Positions 12,434 through 22,828 of a DNA stretch of 64,000 bases are shown in pieces. The notes under the pieces are model-generated. The model saw only the letters and a program-made list of their open reading frames with translations. It had not been told where the DNA came from and made no database searches. This DNA is from Phyto melanocephala (Eukaryota > Arthropoda > Insecta > Diptera > Rhinophoridae), in assembly GCA_941918925.1 (NCBI GenBank), contig OW799233.1, positions 113,395,833-113,459,832 on the forward strand, in the 5' to 3' direction. The position numbers and the translations under genes are program-made. How positions within the stretch are numbered: position 1 is the stretch's first letter; the number at the start of each line of letters is the position of its first letter.

Positions 12434-12953
12434 TAAAGATCCGCCATTTAACGTTTTTTTTTTTCAACTAGTGCTTATTTCGTAAATGGTAACACTTAGC
12501 TCATGTCTGATTTGACAGATAATTAGTTTTATCCTTCAACTGAACGAATATGGTTGTGTTTACCCTTGAACAACGCTGAGAAATAATGCGACATTACTTT
12601 GGCCGATTTTGCCAAAAAAACATCTTTTCATATGAATGATCTTGGCGGGTATGTAAACAAGCAAAATTGTCGCATTTGGGGCACAGAAAACCCGCACGCA
12701 TACATTGAAAAGCCGATACACCCAAAACAAGTCACTGTTTGGTGCGGATTTTGGTCCAGAGGCATAATTGGGCCATTTTTCTTCAAAAATGAGCAAAGAG
12801 TGCCCGTAGTCAATGGCGATCGTTATCAGGCCATGTTGAACGAATTTTTGTTCACAAAAATTGAAGAGGTTTCAACAGGACGGCGCTACGTGCCACACAG
12901 CCGAAGCTACACTTTTTATAGCATTAAAAAAAAGTTATTTGTCGAACCCTTTA
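12434..12953 (+). mobile_element. Internally deleted Tc1/mariner element, copy 1
   Basis: Flanked by TA (12434-12435 and 12952-12953). The terminal inverted repeats are AAAGATCCGCCATTTAAC and its right-hand partner AAAGGGTTCGACAAATAAC. A transposase-like frame starts ATGGTTGTGTTTACC (12550), then jumps from the N-terminal part straight to the catalytic domain, with words [16 protein letters not shown] and HPKQVTVWCGFWSRG. The catalytic block after FTKIEE is also shortened. The same deletion junction (TTTGGCCGATTTTGCC) occurs in the copy at 33966-34521, so the deletion preceded amplification. Confidence 0.8.
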
Positions 12954-13364
12954 TAAGTATGAAAATCAATATGCTTTTTAATTTATATACATATATTATT
13001 TTTATTGTTACGTTTATACTTTTTATAAAACGTTGGTTTATTTTCTTTCAATAAACCGGGGACTCTTTTTGCATTGCATTGTATTGGAAGTTAAATTATT
13101 TAGAAAAAATTTTCTTAAAATAAGTAAATTAACTCTATTTTACAAAAAACACATGAAAATATATTGAAAACAATATAAAATTTAAAAAAAAGTTTCTCTA
13201 TCTTTTAATTATAAAAAAATAAAAATAAAATAATACATATCGGGTGATTTATCGTGAGGTTTGATTTCAATAGGTTTTTTTTGACAGACCACTCATGACT
13301 CATATTAAACTTTTTTATAATTTTTTTCGATCGTTGGCAAGTCATCATGGAATTACGTGTTAAG

Positions 13365-14120
13365 AACAAGTAAAAGCACTATAATAAAGACTAACTTTCA
13401 ATGAAAGTGGGCGTTAAAGTAGGAGTGTTAATATAGTTTTTGCTAATAAACGCAACTTATGTATTTCAATATAGTCCTTTATTTTTCCAGAGAATTTGAC
13501 CATAGAGAAGTTATATGAATTTGAGATAAAGCGTTATATGGGAGGTGGGCGTAAAAGTGGGCGTGTCACATTTATTTTTCGTCAGTATAAAGTCTTTGAC
13601 CAAAAAGTAATTTTTGCAAAATTTCAGAAATATACATCTAATTTTGTAAGTTTTATTACGTTTTAAATTTTGAATATACCGAAAAATACACTGTGCGGTA
13701 AAAATTTTCGTACTTTTTAATCTATAACTTCTTTCCTAACTCATTGATTTAAGCAATTTTTGGGGAAAAATATATACTGAGGAAATATATATTCGAAATT
13801 TAATGGCTCTACGTTAATGCGCTTAAACACAATTGCATTTTATTTGATGATGGAAGGTACAAGGTTTTTTTTTTACTGTTGAATCACGAGCTATAACTCT
13901 CTGCCTAATATTTTGATTTAGTCCATTTTAAATACCAAACAAATATTCCCATCTCTATCGTGCTTTCAACAGACGGACGGACATAGCTAGATCGTCATAA
14001 AACTATACCCCGATTCAGAAAATATATACTTTATCGGTACTAAAATTAATATTTCGATGTGTTACAAACCGAATGACAAAATGAATATACCCCCACCATT
14101 TTTTTGGTGGCGGGTATAAA
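13365..14120 (+). mobile_element. DINE-like type C element, shortened
   Basis: Starts AACAAGTAAAAGCACTATAA, has lost the 5' hairpin, and carries the type C body: GTGGGCGTTAAAGTAGG, GGAGGTGGGCGTAAAAG, GTGGGCGTGTCACAT. It ends ATACCCCCACCATTTTTTTG then GTGGCGGGTATAA, the type C 3' hairpin. Confidence 0.75.
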
Positions 14121-15080
14121 AATAAAATTATAGTTATTTTTTGGCAGCAATATATTTTTTATGTTTTTTATTTTAGTAAAATAAAAGCGATAAAAATACA
14201 TTAAAGCTTTTATCGATGCTTTTATATAAAATGTCATAAGATGCATTTTTTCGAAATTATGGTTTTAGTGAATCCAATGTATTTCCCAAAAATACACTTC
14301 GTCACAAAAATTTGATGCCATAGTATCAAAAATAATAGTTTTACAGGTAATTGTAGAAAAGAAGTTAAAATACTCCACGGAAGTAGTGTAAGTAATGGTC
14401 ACAAATTAAGTTGTGCTATATCTAGCAAGAGATTAATAACTAAAATTATTTAAATAAAAATCAAAGATATAAAAAGCATATGTTTTTTTAGTTAAAAATC
14501 ATCTGAATTGTGTGCCTGACATTTCTTCTAACAACTTATATTTTTAGTTGCTGATTAAAAGCATTTTTAATTTATGACACAAAGTTATTTTATTTTAAAA
14601 ATTAAAAATAAATAAAAACAGCAACTTATGTCGGTAGTGCGGTTTTCAGTTTATCATGGACAGAAACCTATCTAATAAAACATTAACCTACGAATTAATG
14701 CCCACATTTGAATTAAGTCTGTAAATATACCAATCACAGGGCTACTCATACAATTTATGTATGTGCTTTACCAAAAATCCAAAAATTTAATTTAATATAT
14801 AATTTCATTTTTAAATCAATTTAATTAAAATTTTTCTTTTAACTTACCAAATATTTAAATACACTCAATATGTAATATGTATTGGCGCCATTTATCTGTT
14901 GATAACTAAAGAAGTAGTAGTAGTAGATGGGACTTTTAGGCAATTACACCAATTTTACTTTAAATTTTATAAAAAAATTTATTTTGGCCTAATTTTTTTC
15001 GAATCAATTAGTAATAATGAAAACGTAAAAAATTATTGAATGAAAATATAAAATGAATAAGTATAGTATATACATATACA
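14121..15080. other. AT-rich spacer, nothing recognised
   Basis: No gene or repeat with defined ends. A small trinucleotide run (GTA)n lies near 14915. Confidence 0.5.
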
Positions 15081-15936
15081 TCTATATATATAAAAGTGAA
15101 ACTCTGTCTGTGTTTGTGTGTGTGTGTGTTAGCTATAGACTCCGAAACTGTAAAACCGATCGGACTCAAACTTTGGCAAGTTGTTGTACTCATACCAGCG
15201 AGTGTTTATGAGTGGAAAAAAGTGGGCGGGGCCAGGCCCATAAAAAATTAGTTATCATTTTTAGCTACTTGCACTTGACCGATTTTTCTGAAACTTCGCA
15301 CACATATTGAGCTGTCATGACTTTATAATTTCGCGATAAGAAAGTGGGCGGGCCACGCCCATAAAAAAGTTATAGTTTTGAAGTAATTGCACTGGACTGA
15401 TTTTTCTGAAACTTTGCACACATATTGAGCTGTCATGGCTTTATAATTTCGTGATTAGAAAAGTGGGCAGGGCCACGCCCATAAAAAAAAGTTATAATTT
15501 TGAAGTACTTGCACTGGACTGATTTTTCTGAAACTTCGCACATATATTGAGCTGTCACGACTTTACTATTTCGTAAATACGCTCATAAAAAAAGTTATAA
15601 CTTTGAGGTACTTGCTTTGGACCGATTTTTGTGAAATTTTGCACACATATTGAGTTGCTATGACTATACAATTTCGAGATTAGAATAGTGGGCAGAACCA
15701 CACCCATAAGAAATAAGTTATAATTTGTAGCTACTTCCACTAGATCGATTTTTTTGAAACTTTGCACACATATTGAGCTATCATGACTGTACAGTTTCGT
15801 TATTAGAAAAGTGGGCAAAGCCACGCCCATTAATAAAAGTTATAACTTTAAGGTTTTTGCACTTGATATTCAATCAAAATTCAGAATGCATTTTTATTCA
15901 CTAAGGGGCGTAGCAACGCGCACCGCGCTTTTCTAG
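15081..15936 (+). mobile_element. Non-autonomous Helitron, complete (856 bp)
   Basis: The 5' end is TCTATATATATAAAAGTG preceded by A. The 3' end is a GC-rich hairpin (GCAACGCGCACCGCGC) then TTTTCTAG followed by T. These are the Helitron rules: 5' TC, 3' hairpin plus CTAG, insertion between A and T. The body is an array of ~120-bp repeats, each with GTGGGCGGGGCCACGCCC-like blocks and TTTCTGAAACTT.GCACAC words. No Rep/helicase coding. The minus-strand frame at 15555-15830 is repeat sequence. Confidence 0.85.
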
Positions 15937-16440
15937 TATTTGTATAAAACATGAATTTATACAAAAAATGTGCTACAATATATGTATTTATGATATGCAT
16001 TAAATACATTGCTTTTTTAATATTTTAATTTTTAATATTTTGATAAATACAATCAATAATATCGATTCGATGTGTAAACTAAGCCAATTCAAAGTAGTGT
16101 CAATTTTAAATAAAAATAATAATAATATGACTATGCATATACACACACATTGAACTTATCATTTTATTATTTACATACATATCTAAATAAATAATCAATT
16201 GCAATTATTTTTAACTTTTTTTGCTAAAAACTATAATATCTTAAAAAAAGGATCAGATACATTCAACTAACGTTCTCAGAGGGTCAAAGTTTAGCTCTAG
16301 GTTTTTTAATTTAAATATTCAAAATATTTTGTAATATTTTTACAATATTTTGTTGGGATGTGTCTTTTCAAAACATTTTTAAACTGAACACACAAAATGA
16401 TTAAAACAAAACATTAAAAGCATTTTTCAAATATGATTAA
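15937..16440. other. AT-rich spacer, nothing recognised
   Basis: No gene, RNA or repeat recognised. Confidence 0.5.
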
Positions 16441-17385
16441 AACAGGTAAGAGTGCTATATTCGGCCGTGCCGAATCTGATAATAAGCTTCACCATCATGT
16501 ACATAGGTATAATCCCACATTGTAGCTAGATTTTATGTTAAATGCCATTTTTCTTTATTTTTTCTGACGCCATCCTTGATTATGAATTTTTTTTTAGTTA
16601 ACTGTATTCTACCTTACATTTGATACCCATTTTGATGGGATTAAGAAAAAAAATCTTCCACCATTTTGTTTTAGACGCCATTTTGGATTTTAAATTTTTT
16701 AACAATTTAATTTATTCTACTAGTCGAGCAATTTTATTTGATACCGATATTGTGGAGGTTGAAGGGGACAAAGCCGTTATTAGCATATTTGATCCATATA
16801 TCCACCATTTTATATAGGTCGCCATCTTGGATTTTTACTTTTTCATAGTATACTGTAATTTACAGGTCAAGCCTTTTCATTTGACACCAATAATGAGGGG
16901 GTTCAAGGAGTTACATTTTAAAATACCAGATTTGACCCAATTTTATTTATTGTCCGCCATTTTGTAGTGGCGGCTACCATGAATTTTAATTTTATATAGC
17001 GCCTTATATTGCGCTAGTCAAGTACTTTCAGATGATACCCATGTTGACTCTCTTGGTTGTCCAGAAGTAGAAACAAAATTATTTTCGTTTGTAAATTATA
17101 ACTTTACCGATTAAAGCCCGATTCATCCAAAATTTTTCACGAATATCTGTACAGGCATATTATATCTATAAAAAGTAACAAAGGTACCTATAAATTATTC
17201 TTTGTGGTTGCTTATAAAAGTTGATTTCAGTCAACACACGGACAGACGACTTAATCGACTCCTCTATTCATAAGCTTTTAGAAAACACATACTTTATGGG
17301 GTCGGAAATGAATATTGTAGAAATTACAAACGGAATGACAAAGCTATATATACCCTTGGGCACCACAGGTGAAGGGTATAAAAAA
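16441..17385 (+). mobile_element. DINE-like type B element, complete
   Basis: The best type B copy. 5' end AACAGGTAAGAGTGCTATAT, perfect hairpin ATTCGGCCGTGCCGAAT, then GCTTCACCATCATGTACATAGG. 3' end ACAAACGGAATGACAAAGC, then the hairpin TATACCCTTGGGCACC / GGTGAAGGGTATA. Open frames at 16620-16817 and 17221-17460 lie entirely within the repeat. Confidence 0.85.
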
Positions 17386-17894
17386 CATTTGCTATCAATT
17401 AAAATTTCTTTGATTAATTTTACGTACGAAAAAAAGGAAATGCGCTTAATCGGAGATTAATTTTTTCGAAAAATTGGCATTGAATTCACTTTGCCAGTTT
17501 ACCCATTGAACGAATTGCCAGCGCTTATAAAGACTGCTAGCTTGAACTTCTGCGTATGCTAACTTTTGTTTGAGGGCGGCGGTCTTTTGTCAAAATTCCC
17601 TACATAGTGCTTCGTAAAATTTTAATTCGTTAAATTGTTTTGGGCTTTTGGTGACACTCTAGATTACAACAGCAATGTTTTCAAGAGACTGATCAGTACG
17701 TTAACGTACAGGAGTCTTATCGTCCATAACATACCTTGCTTTCTTTAAATTTTTCGATTGCTCAAAGTTTGGGAGTAGTCTCAACATAACTCTTCAAAAA
17801 TTTAACACATTGTTCTTTTGTAAAGCGCTAAATTTTTAAAAATCAAAATAAACGTATGTAACAGCTGCCAAATTTCAAAGTTGCTTAAAATAAA
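17386..17894. other. Spacer without recognised gene
   Basis: Slightly richer in GC than its surroundings and not part of the neighbouring DINE-like elements, but no open frame or known motif was recognised. Confidence 0.4.
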
Positions 17895-18039
17895 AACAAG
17901 TAAGAGCACTATATTCGGCTGTGCCGAATCTTTTATACCCACCACCAATTTTGTGTACATTTAAAGCACAATATTTATTATTTTGTTACTCATTATGGAT
18001 TAATCTTTTTATAATAAAATATGTATCACTTTCTTTGTA

Positions 18040-18663
18040 GAGGGTGGTTAAATTTTAAGGGCCCATGTTGAAGGTGAACTACACCTCTTCTTTAAATTTG
18101 TTTTCTGCATTTCATTTGACATTTCTTAATCTCAAACTTACTCAATTTGATCCGTGGAAAGATACGCAAATGAGCAACGCTTTAAAGTTATTTAGGTTTT
18201 TTATGAAAATGGGCGTTCAAATCAAAATGCATTCTGTGCACTTCGTAATTCTTTTGATCAACATAATCATTCAAATTCATCCACAATCGGGAAAATTGTA
18301 AAAAATATTTAAATTTCTGCAAAACAGGTCTGTATAAAATGTTAGAAAATCTGTGAATGCCTTCTTATTTCGTTGAATGGGAAGCATTGCTGTTTTTTGC
18401 GATAGTGTGGCAAAAGAGCAGTCAACCTCAACTTATCATCGTGCCCAACAATTGAGCATCAACATTGTCATTGAAAATTTGGACCATCAGATAGAGGAGT
18501 GGCGCCAAGGATGGGGGGGGGGGGGGGCATTTGGCCGATATTTTGTTAAATACATAATTGAACCGTACAAATATTATCATTACAAAAAGAAATAATAATA
18601 ATTTCCTAAATAATTTGTTTTTTATTTAAATTCAACATCAGCCCTTAAAATTTAACCACCCTT
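18040..18663 (+). mobile_element. Tc1/mariner-type element nested in DINE type C
   Basis: Flanked by TA (18038-18039, 18664-18665). Inverted terminal repeats GAGGGTGGTTAAATTTTAAG and (right, minus strand) AAAGGGTGGTTAAATTTTAA. At 18480-18600 the frame reads VIENLDHQIEEW, then a G-tract, then FGRYFVKYI, the degraded C-terminus of a mariner-like transposase. The related DINE copy at 45625 preserves the empty site (TTTCTTTGTAAAACTTCG), proving the insertion point. Confidence 0.85.
18377..18595 (+). pseudogene. Mariner-like transposase C-terminal remnant
   Basis: A 72-codon open stretch inside the 18040-18663 element. Its second half aligns in style with the conserved transposase C-terminus (ENLDHRIEECRQARGGH type); the final Gly-rich part is distorted by a 16-base G run. 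No catalytic residues are left, so it is non-functional. Confidence 0.5.
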
Positions 18664-19005
18664 TATAACTTCGATATGCTACTAAAAGGCTTTTGTAAAT
18701 GTAGTCTTTCAATGAAAGTGGGCGTTAAAGTAGGCGTGTCAATAAAGTTTCTGCTAATAAATACAACTTAGATATTTCAATATAGTTCTTTATTTTCCCA
18801 AAAACTTTGTCAATAGAGAAACTACATGAATTTAAGAAAACCCGTTATATGCGAGGTAGGCGTTATAGTGGGCGTGTCACCTAAACTTTTTGGCACAACA
18901 ACAATATTGATTAGAAGGATATATGTAGCAAATTTCCTCATCATACCTCTAATTTTGTCTGTTTTATGAGCTTTAACATTTCATTAACGGTAGATAACGT
19001 GAAAA

Positions 19006-19581
19006 GTGGGCGTTATAGTAGGCGTGTCAAAGTTATTTTTGCGAATGAGTACATTTTAGATGTTTCAATATAGCCTTTTATTATTCCAAAATCTTTTTTA
19101 ATAGAGAAATTATATGAATTTCAGGTAAAACGTTATATGGGAGGTGGGCGTAAAAGTGGGCGTGGCACCTTAATTTTTTGGCACAATAATGACATTGCCT
19201 AGAGGGATATACGTAGCAAATTTGATCATCATACCTCTAATTTTGGCGGTTTTATGAGCTTTTAAATTTCATTAACGGTAGATAACGTGAAAAGTGGGCG
19301 TTATAGTAGGCGTGTCAAAGTTATTTTTGCGAATGAGTACATTTTAGATGTTTCAATATAGCCCTTTATAATTCCAAAATCTTTATTAATAGAGAAATTA
19401 TATCAATTTTAGGTAAAACCTTATATGGGAGGTGGGCGTAAAAGTGGGCGTGGCACATTGATTTTCCGTTAAAAAAAAGCCTTTCACCAAAAAGCAAAGT
19501 GTGCAAAATTTCAGAGTCGTACATCCAATTTTGTTGCTTTTATGACGTTTTTGTTTTTAAATATACTGAAAAATACACTGT
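19006..19581 (+). repeat. Two 288-bp tandem modules inside DINE type C
   Basis: GTGGGCGTTATAGTAGGCG and the following ~150 bases recur with a period of 288 (19006 and 19294) at very high identity, followed in each by GGGAGGTGGGCGTAAAAG. A related, more diverged module starts near 18718. Recent internal duplication is inferred. Confidence 0.85.
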
Positions 19582-20069
19582 GCAGTATAAATTTTCGTAC
19601 ATTTTGATCGATAACTCCTTTCCTAATGATTAGATTTAGGTAATTTTTGATAAGAAATATTGCTTTGACTCGAGAAATGTATATTCGAAGTTTCATGACT
19701 GTACGTTAATCCGTTTGGGCACAATACCATTTTATTCGATGTTCGTAGGACACGGTTTTTTCGACCTACTCTTGCATTCCGAGCTATAACTCACTTCCTA
19801 ATATTCTGATATAGCCCATTTTCAATACCAAACAAACCTTGTCTATAAGAAAGATTCTGGCAAAATTTGAGCCTCCTAGCTTTTTCGGTGCGACCTCTAT
19901 CGTGCTTTCAACAGACGGACAGACGGACGGACATAGCTAGATCGTCATCAAATCAAACCCTGATTCAGAATATATATACTTTATGGGGTCTAAAATGGAT
20001 ATTTCGTTGTGTTACAAACGGAATGACAAAATGAATATACCCCCACCATTTTTTTGGTGGCGGGTATAA

Positions 20070-21122
20070 TTACACTAAATTTAAAAAGTTCATTCTTACT
20101 GAGACACCGTTGAAATTTAAATAAACTATCATATTGGACTTTATATTCACCACATATTTTATTAAGATATTTTAAGAAAAATGTATGAAAACCATCTATC
20201 AAAACAAGAGGGAGGGAAGTTAGTGATTGTAAGAAAATAATTGCAAACCTTCCAAACCACACACACACACCCGTGGCAATGACCAGTAGCCAAAAGCTTC
20301 AAGTTAAAATTTTTTTATGTTTTTCACAATAATAAAAAAAATTAATGATGACAACCACAGACAACAATCGAAAAAATAATAAAAAAACGTATCAAACTGG
20401 TCGTTACAGACATTGAGTAAAAACACAAGTGCACGTACACTTACAAAAAAGTTAATAGTTTTTTTAAATTATTTTTCGAAGTAATAAAAAAATTTTTATT
20501 TTGTTTTTTAGTATTTTTCTGTATTCATTTGCGATCCCATAAACTATTTATATACAGAAAACATAAATACTTTTAATCCTTTTATATAAGGAAACACTGT
20601 TTATATCCTTTGTAAAACAGAAATATATAAATATGTATATGAAGCTATATTTACTCTATTCTCAACCTATCGTAGTAGTTATAAGTTGTAAGAAATTCAC
20701 TTCACCATTTTCCAGCTCTGGTGTATTTACCGACGTTAAATAAACATAAATTCTTGTATGTCTTATTAGTATTTAGTAGAGAAATTGTCAACAAAGTAGG
20801 TAAAACTGCTGTTAAATTCGACGATGCGTCGCGATGTACAACTCGTACGGTAGTTGTGAATTGGGCAATTGTTGACTCGTTTTAGGCAACCATTACGGAT
20901 ACCATTACGGTCCATTGTGACGCCTTAATAGAGAGAAGAATATAATAAGAATAGTAATATTTAGGATAAAAGAGAAACAAAAGTAGACAATTCCAGTTTT
21001 TGAGTAAAATATTTTTTAAAAATATTAACAAATGCATATACATACATATGTATGTATGTACATATTTCTAAATGTACAATTTGTGTTTAATAACTATGTA
21101 TAATAAATATATAAGAAAAAAA
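20070..21122. other. Spacer; holds one half of an old repeat pair
   Basis: No gene seen. A segment near 20770-20890 (TTGTCAACAAAGTA, TGTACAACTCGTACGGTAG, TTGTGAATTGGGC) resembles 27235-27330 (TTGTCAACAAAATG, CATACAACTCTTACGATAG, TTGTGAACTGGGT) in order and spacing. It is probably an ancient transposon copy of unknown class. A CATA/TATG palindromic microsatellite lies at 21041-21062. Confidence 0.45.
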
Positions 21123-22077
21123 AACATGTAACAATGCTATATTCGGCAGTGGCGAATATGATAATACCCTTGATTAACGTGGGCATAGGTACAATGACCA
21201 CATCGTAGCTTAGCCTTGGTTTCAGATTTAATGGTTTTCGCCATTTTGCTTTATTATTTTCGACGCCATTTTTGATTCTGAATTTTTACATAGTTCACTG
21301 TTCTACTTGACAATATTGTGGGGGTTGCATAGGGCAAAGCCGTAATCACTATATTTGACCCATATATCCGCCATTTTATTTCGGACGCATCTTGAGTTTT
21401 AACTTTTAGTTTACTTTTAGTTTAGAGTACTCTACTGCTTGAGCCCTTTTGTTTGATACCAATATTGTGGGTTAGGTACATTTTAATTACAAACATATTT
21501 GAGCCATATTTAAATTTATTGTAAGCTATTTTATAATGACGAACATCATAAATTTGTAATTTTTTTCTATATCGAAGCATTTGTATTTTGTGTTTATATC
21601 TCAGTTAGTTTCTAACCGACTTGTCAGTTTTTCTTAGCAATAATTTTCGAGACTACGGCTTGTATATTGATGTCTTTAGCGTGTCCAATAACTAATTAGG
21701 AGCTTTAGTAACTTGATATATTTTTAAAAATTATTTTTGTTTATAACTTTGCCGATTAGTGACCGATTTGTCCAAAATTTTGTAAGAATATCCCTAAAAA
21801 CATATGATATTTACAAATAGTAAAAAAAGTGTCTATAAATTATCCTAGGGCTAAAAAATAATGATTTAATTATGATTATAGATTTGTGCAACATGTGGGG
21901 GCTTTCAAAAGTTAATTTCAATCATTACATGGACAAGAGAACATTGCTCAATCTACACCCATTGTCATAAGCTTTCAGAAAATATATACTTTTTGGGGTA
22001 AAAAATTAATATCTTATAAATTACAAACGGAATGACAAATATATTTACTCCTGGCACTACAGGTGAAGGGTATAAAA
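21123..22077 (+). mobile_element. DINE-like type B element, complete
   Basis: 5' AACATGTAACAATGCTATAT, hairpin variant ATTCGGCAGTGGCGAAT, GATAATACCCTTGATTAACG. 3' TTACAAACGGAATGACAAAT, then hairpin TTTACTCCTGGCACTAC / AGGTGAAGGGTATA. It ends about 690 bases before the malic enzyme start codon. Confidence 0.8.
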
Positions 22078-22766
22078 ATGGAAACAATACAAACATCAGT
22101 ATTAAATCAAGTGAAGGGGTGTACATATTAACAAATGTGTTTGTTTTGTGTAGTACAATTAACTTTAATGTGGAACATGTATGTGTTATTTTAAGTAGAA
22201 TGTTTTATTTTGTTGATTCAAGTTAACCTGTGTTATTGTTTTGGCTTTGACCGAAAAAAAAACATTAATAAATCCACTCAATCGTGTTTGAAACGTTGCA
22301 TTGTTATCAAGTGTTAAAAATTTATAAGCGCACTTGCGCGAATCTCGCTTATATTGAAAACGCGCAAAATAAAAGCTAAAAACAAGTGCTGCACAAATTT
22401 ATAAAATTTTAAATTAAAAATAAAAAAACAATATAAGTTCAATTACAAGTTTGTATTTAAAAAAATCAATATTTATAAAAGTTTTATGAATATTATTTTG
22501 ACCAAATGTAGTTTAAAAATATTTCAACTTATTTAAACGCGTGCGTTAACACTATTTCGTTTTCCTGCTAACAAAAACGTGATATTTCTCTTATAAAATA
22601 TTAAAACTTTGACACTAACGTACATAATATGCATGTATATATGTTTATATTTAAACAAAAATATAATTAAATAATAGTTTTTTTACTACTTAGATTATCG
22701 ATTTTCGGGGTTAAAATTGTAAAAAAAAAATTACAAAAAAGTGATAGATATAAATAGTTTTTAAAT
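22078..22766 (+). promoter_or_regulatory. Upstream / 5' UTR region of malic enzyme
   Basis: The stretch between the last repeat and the ATG at 22767. It holds two small islands richer in CG than the surroundings (22325-22370 with GCGCACTTGCGCGAATC, and 22535-22565 with AACGCGTGCGTTAAC). A TATA-like TTTATAAGCGC occurs at about 22320. A promoter is expected here if this is the first exon, but the start site cannot be fixed from sequence. Confidence 0.3.
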
Positions 22767-22828
22767 ATGGGTAATTCCAGTTCAATTTGTTCGAATAGAA
22801 ATGCTATACGTAATTTTGATGACAATGG
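22767..22828 (+). CDS. Men: Malic enzyme coding exon 1 (MGNSSSIC...)
   Basis: ATG at 22767 encodes 20 residues starting MGNSSSIC and ends with GG before the strong donor GTGAGT (22829). The two leftover bases join T41815 of exon 2 to form Gly21, so the phase fits. Gly2 with Ser6 matches the N-myristoylation pattern MGxxxS, and Cys8 is a candidate palmitoylation site. Support is the start, the donor and the phase; a transcript would confirm it. Confidence 0.7.

Larger units (their letters stand above)
17895..20069 (+). mobile_element. DINE-like type C element, long, with insertion
   Basis: 5' end AACAAGTAAGAGCACTATAT, hairpin ATTCGGCTGTGCCGAAT, then TATACCCACCACCAA. 3' end ACAAACGGAATGACAAAATG, then hairpin ATACCCCCACCA / TGGTGGCGGGTATA. 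The body holds tandem modules with GTGGGCGT..AGT.GGCGTG cores. A 624-bp Tc1/mariner element is inserted at 18040-18663. Without it the element is about 1.55 kb. Confidence 0.85.

Noticed and set aside
13238..13364. GGGTGATTTATCGTGAGG segment resembling the end of a known fly DNA transposon
   Set aside because: Only one end is seen and it is cut by the type C element at 13365; too little to assign.
15555..15830. Minus-strand frame with internally repeated peptide (GVALPTFLITKLYSHDSSIC type)
   Set aside because: It is the translation of the ~120-bp tandem modules of the Helitron.
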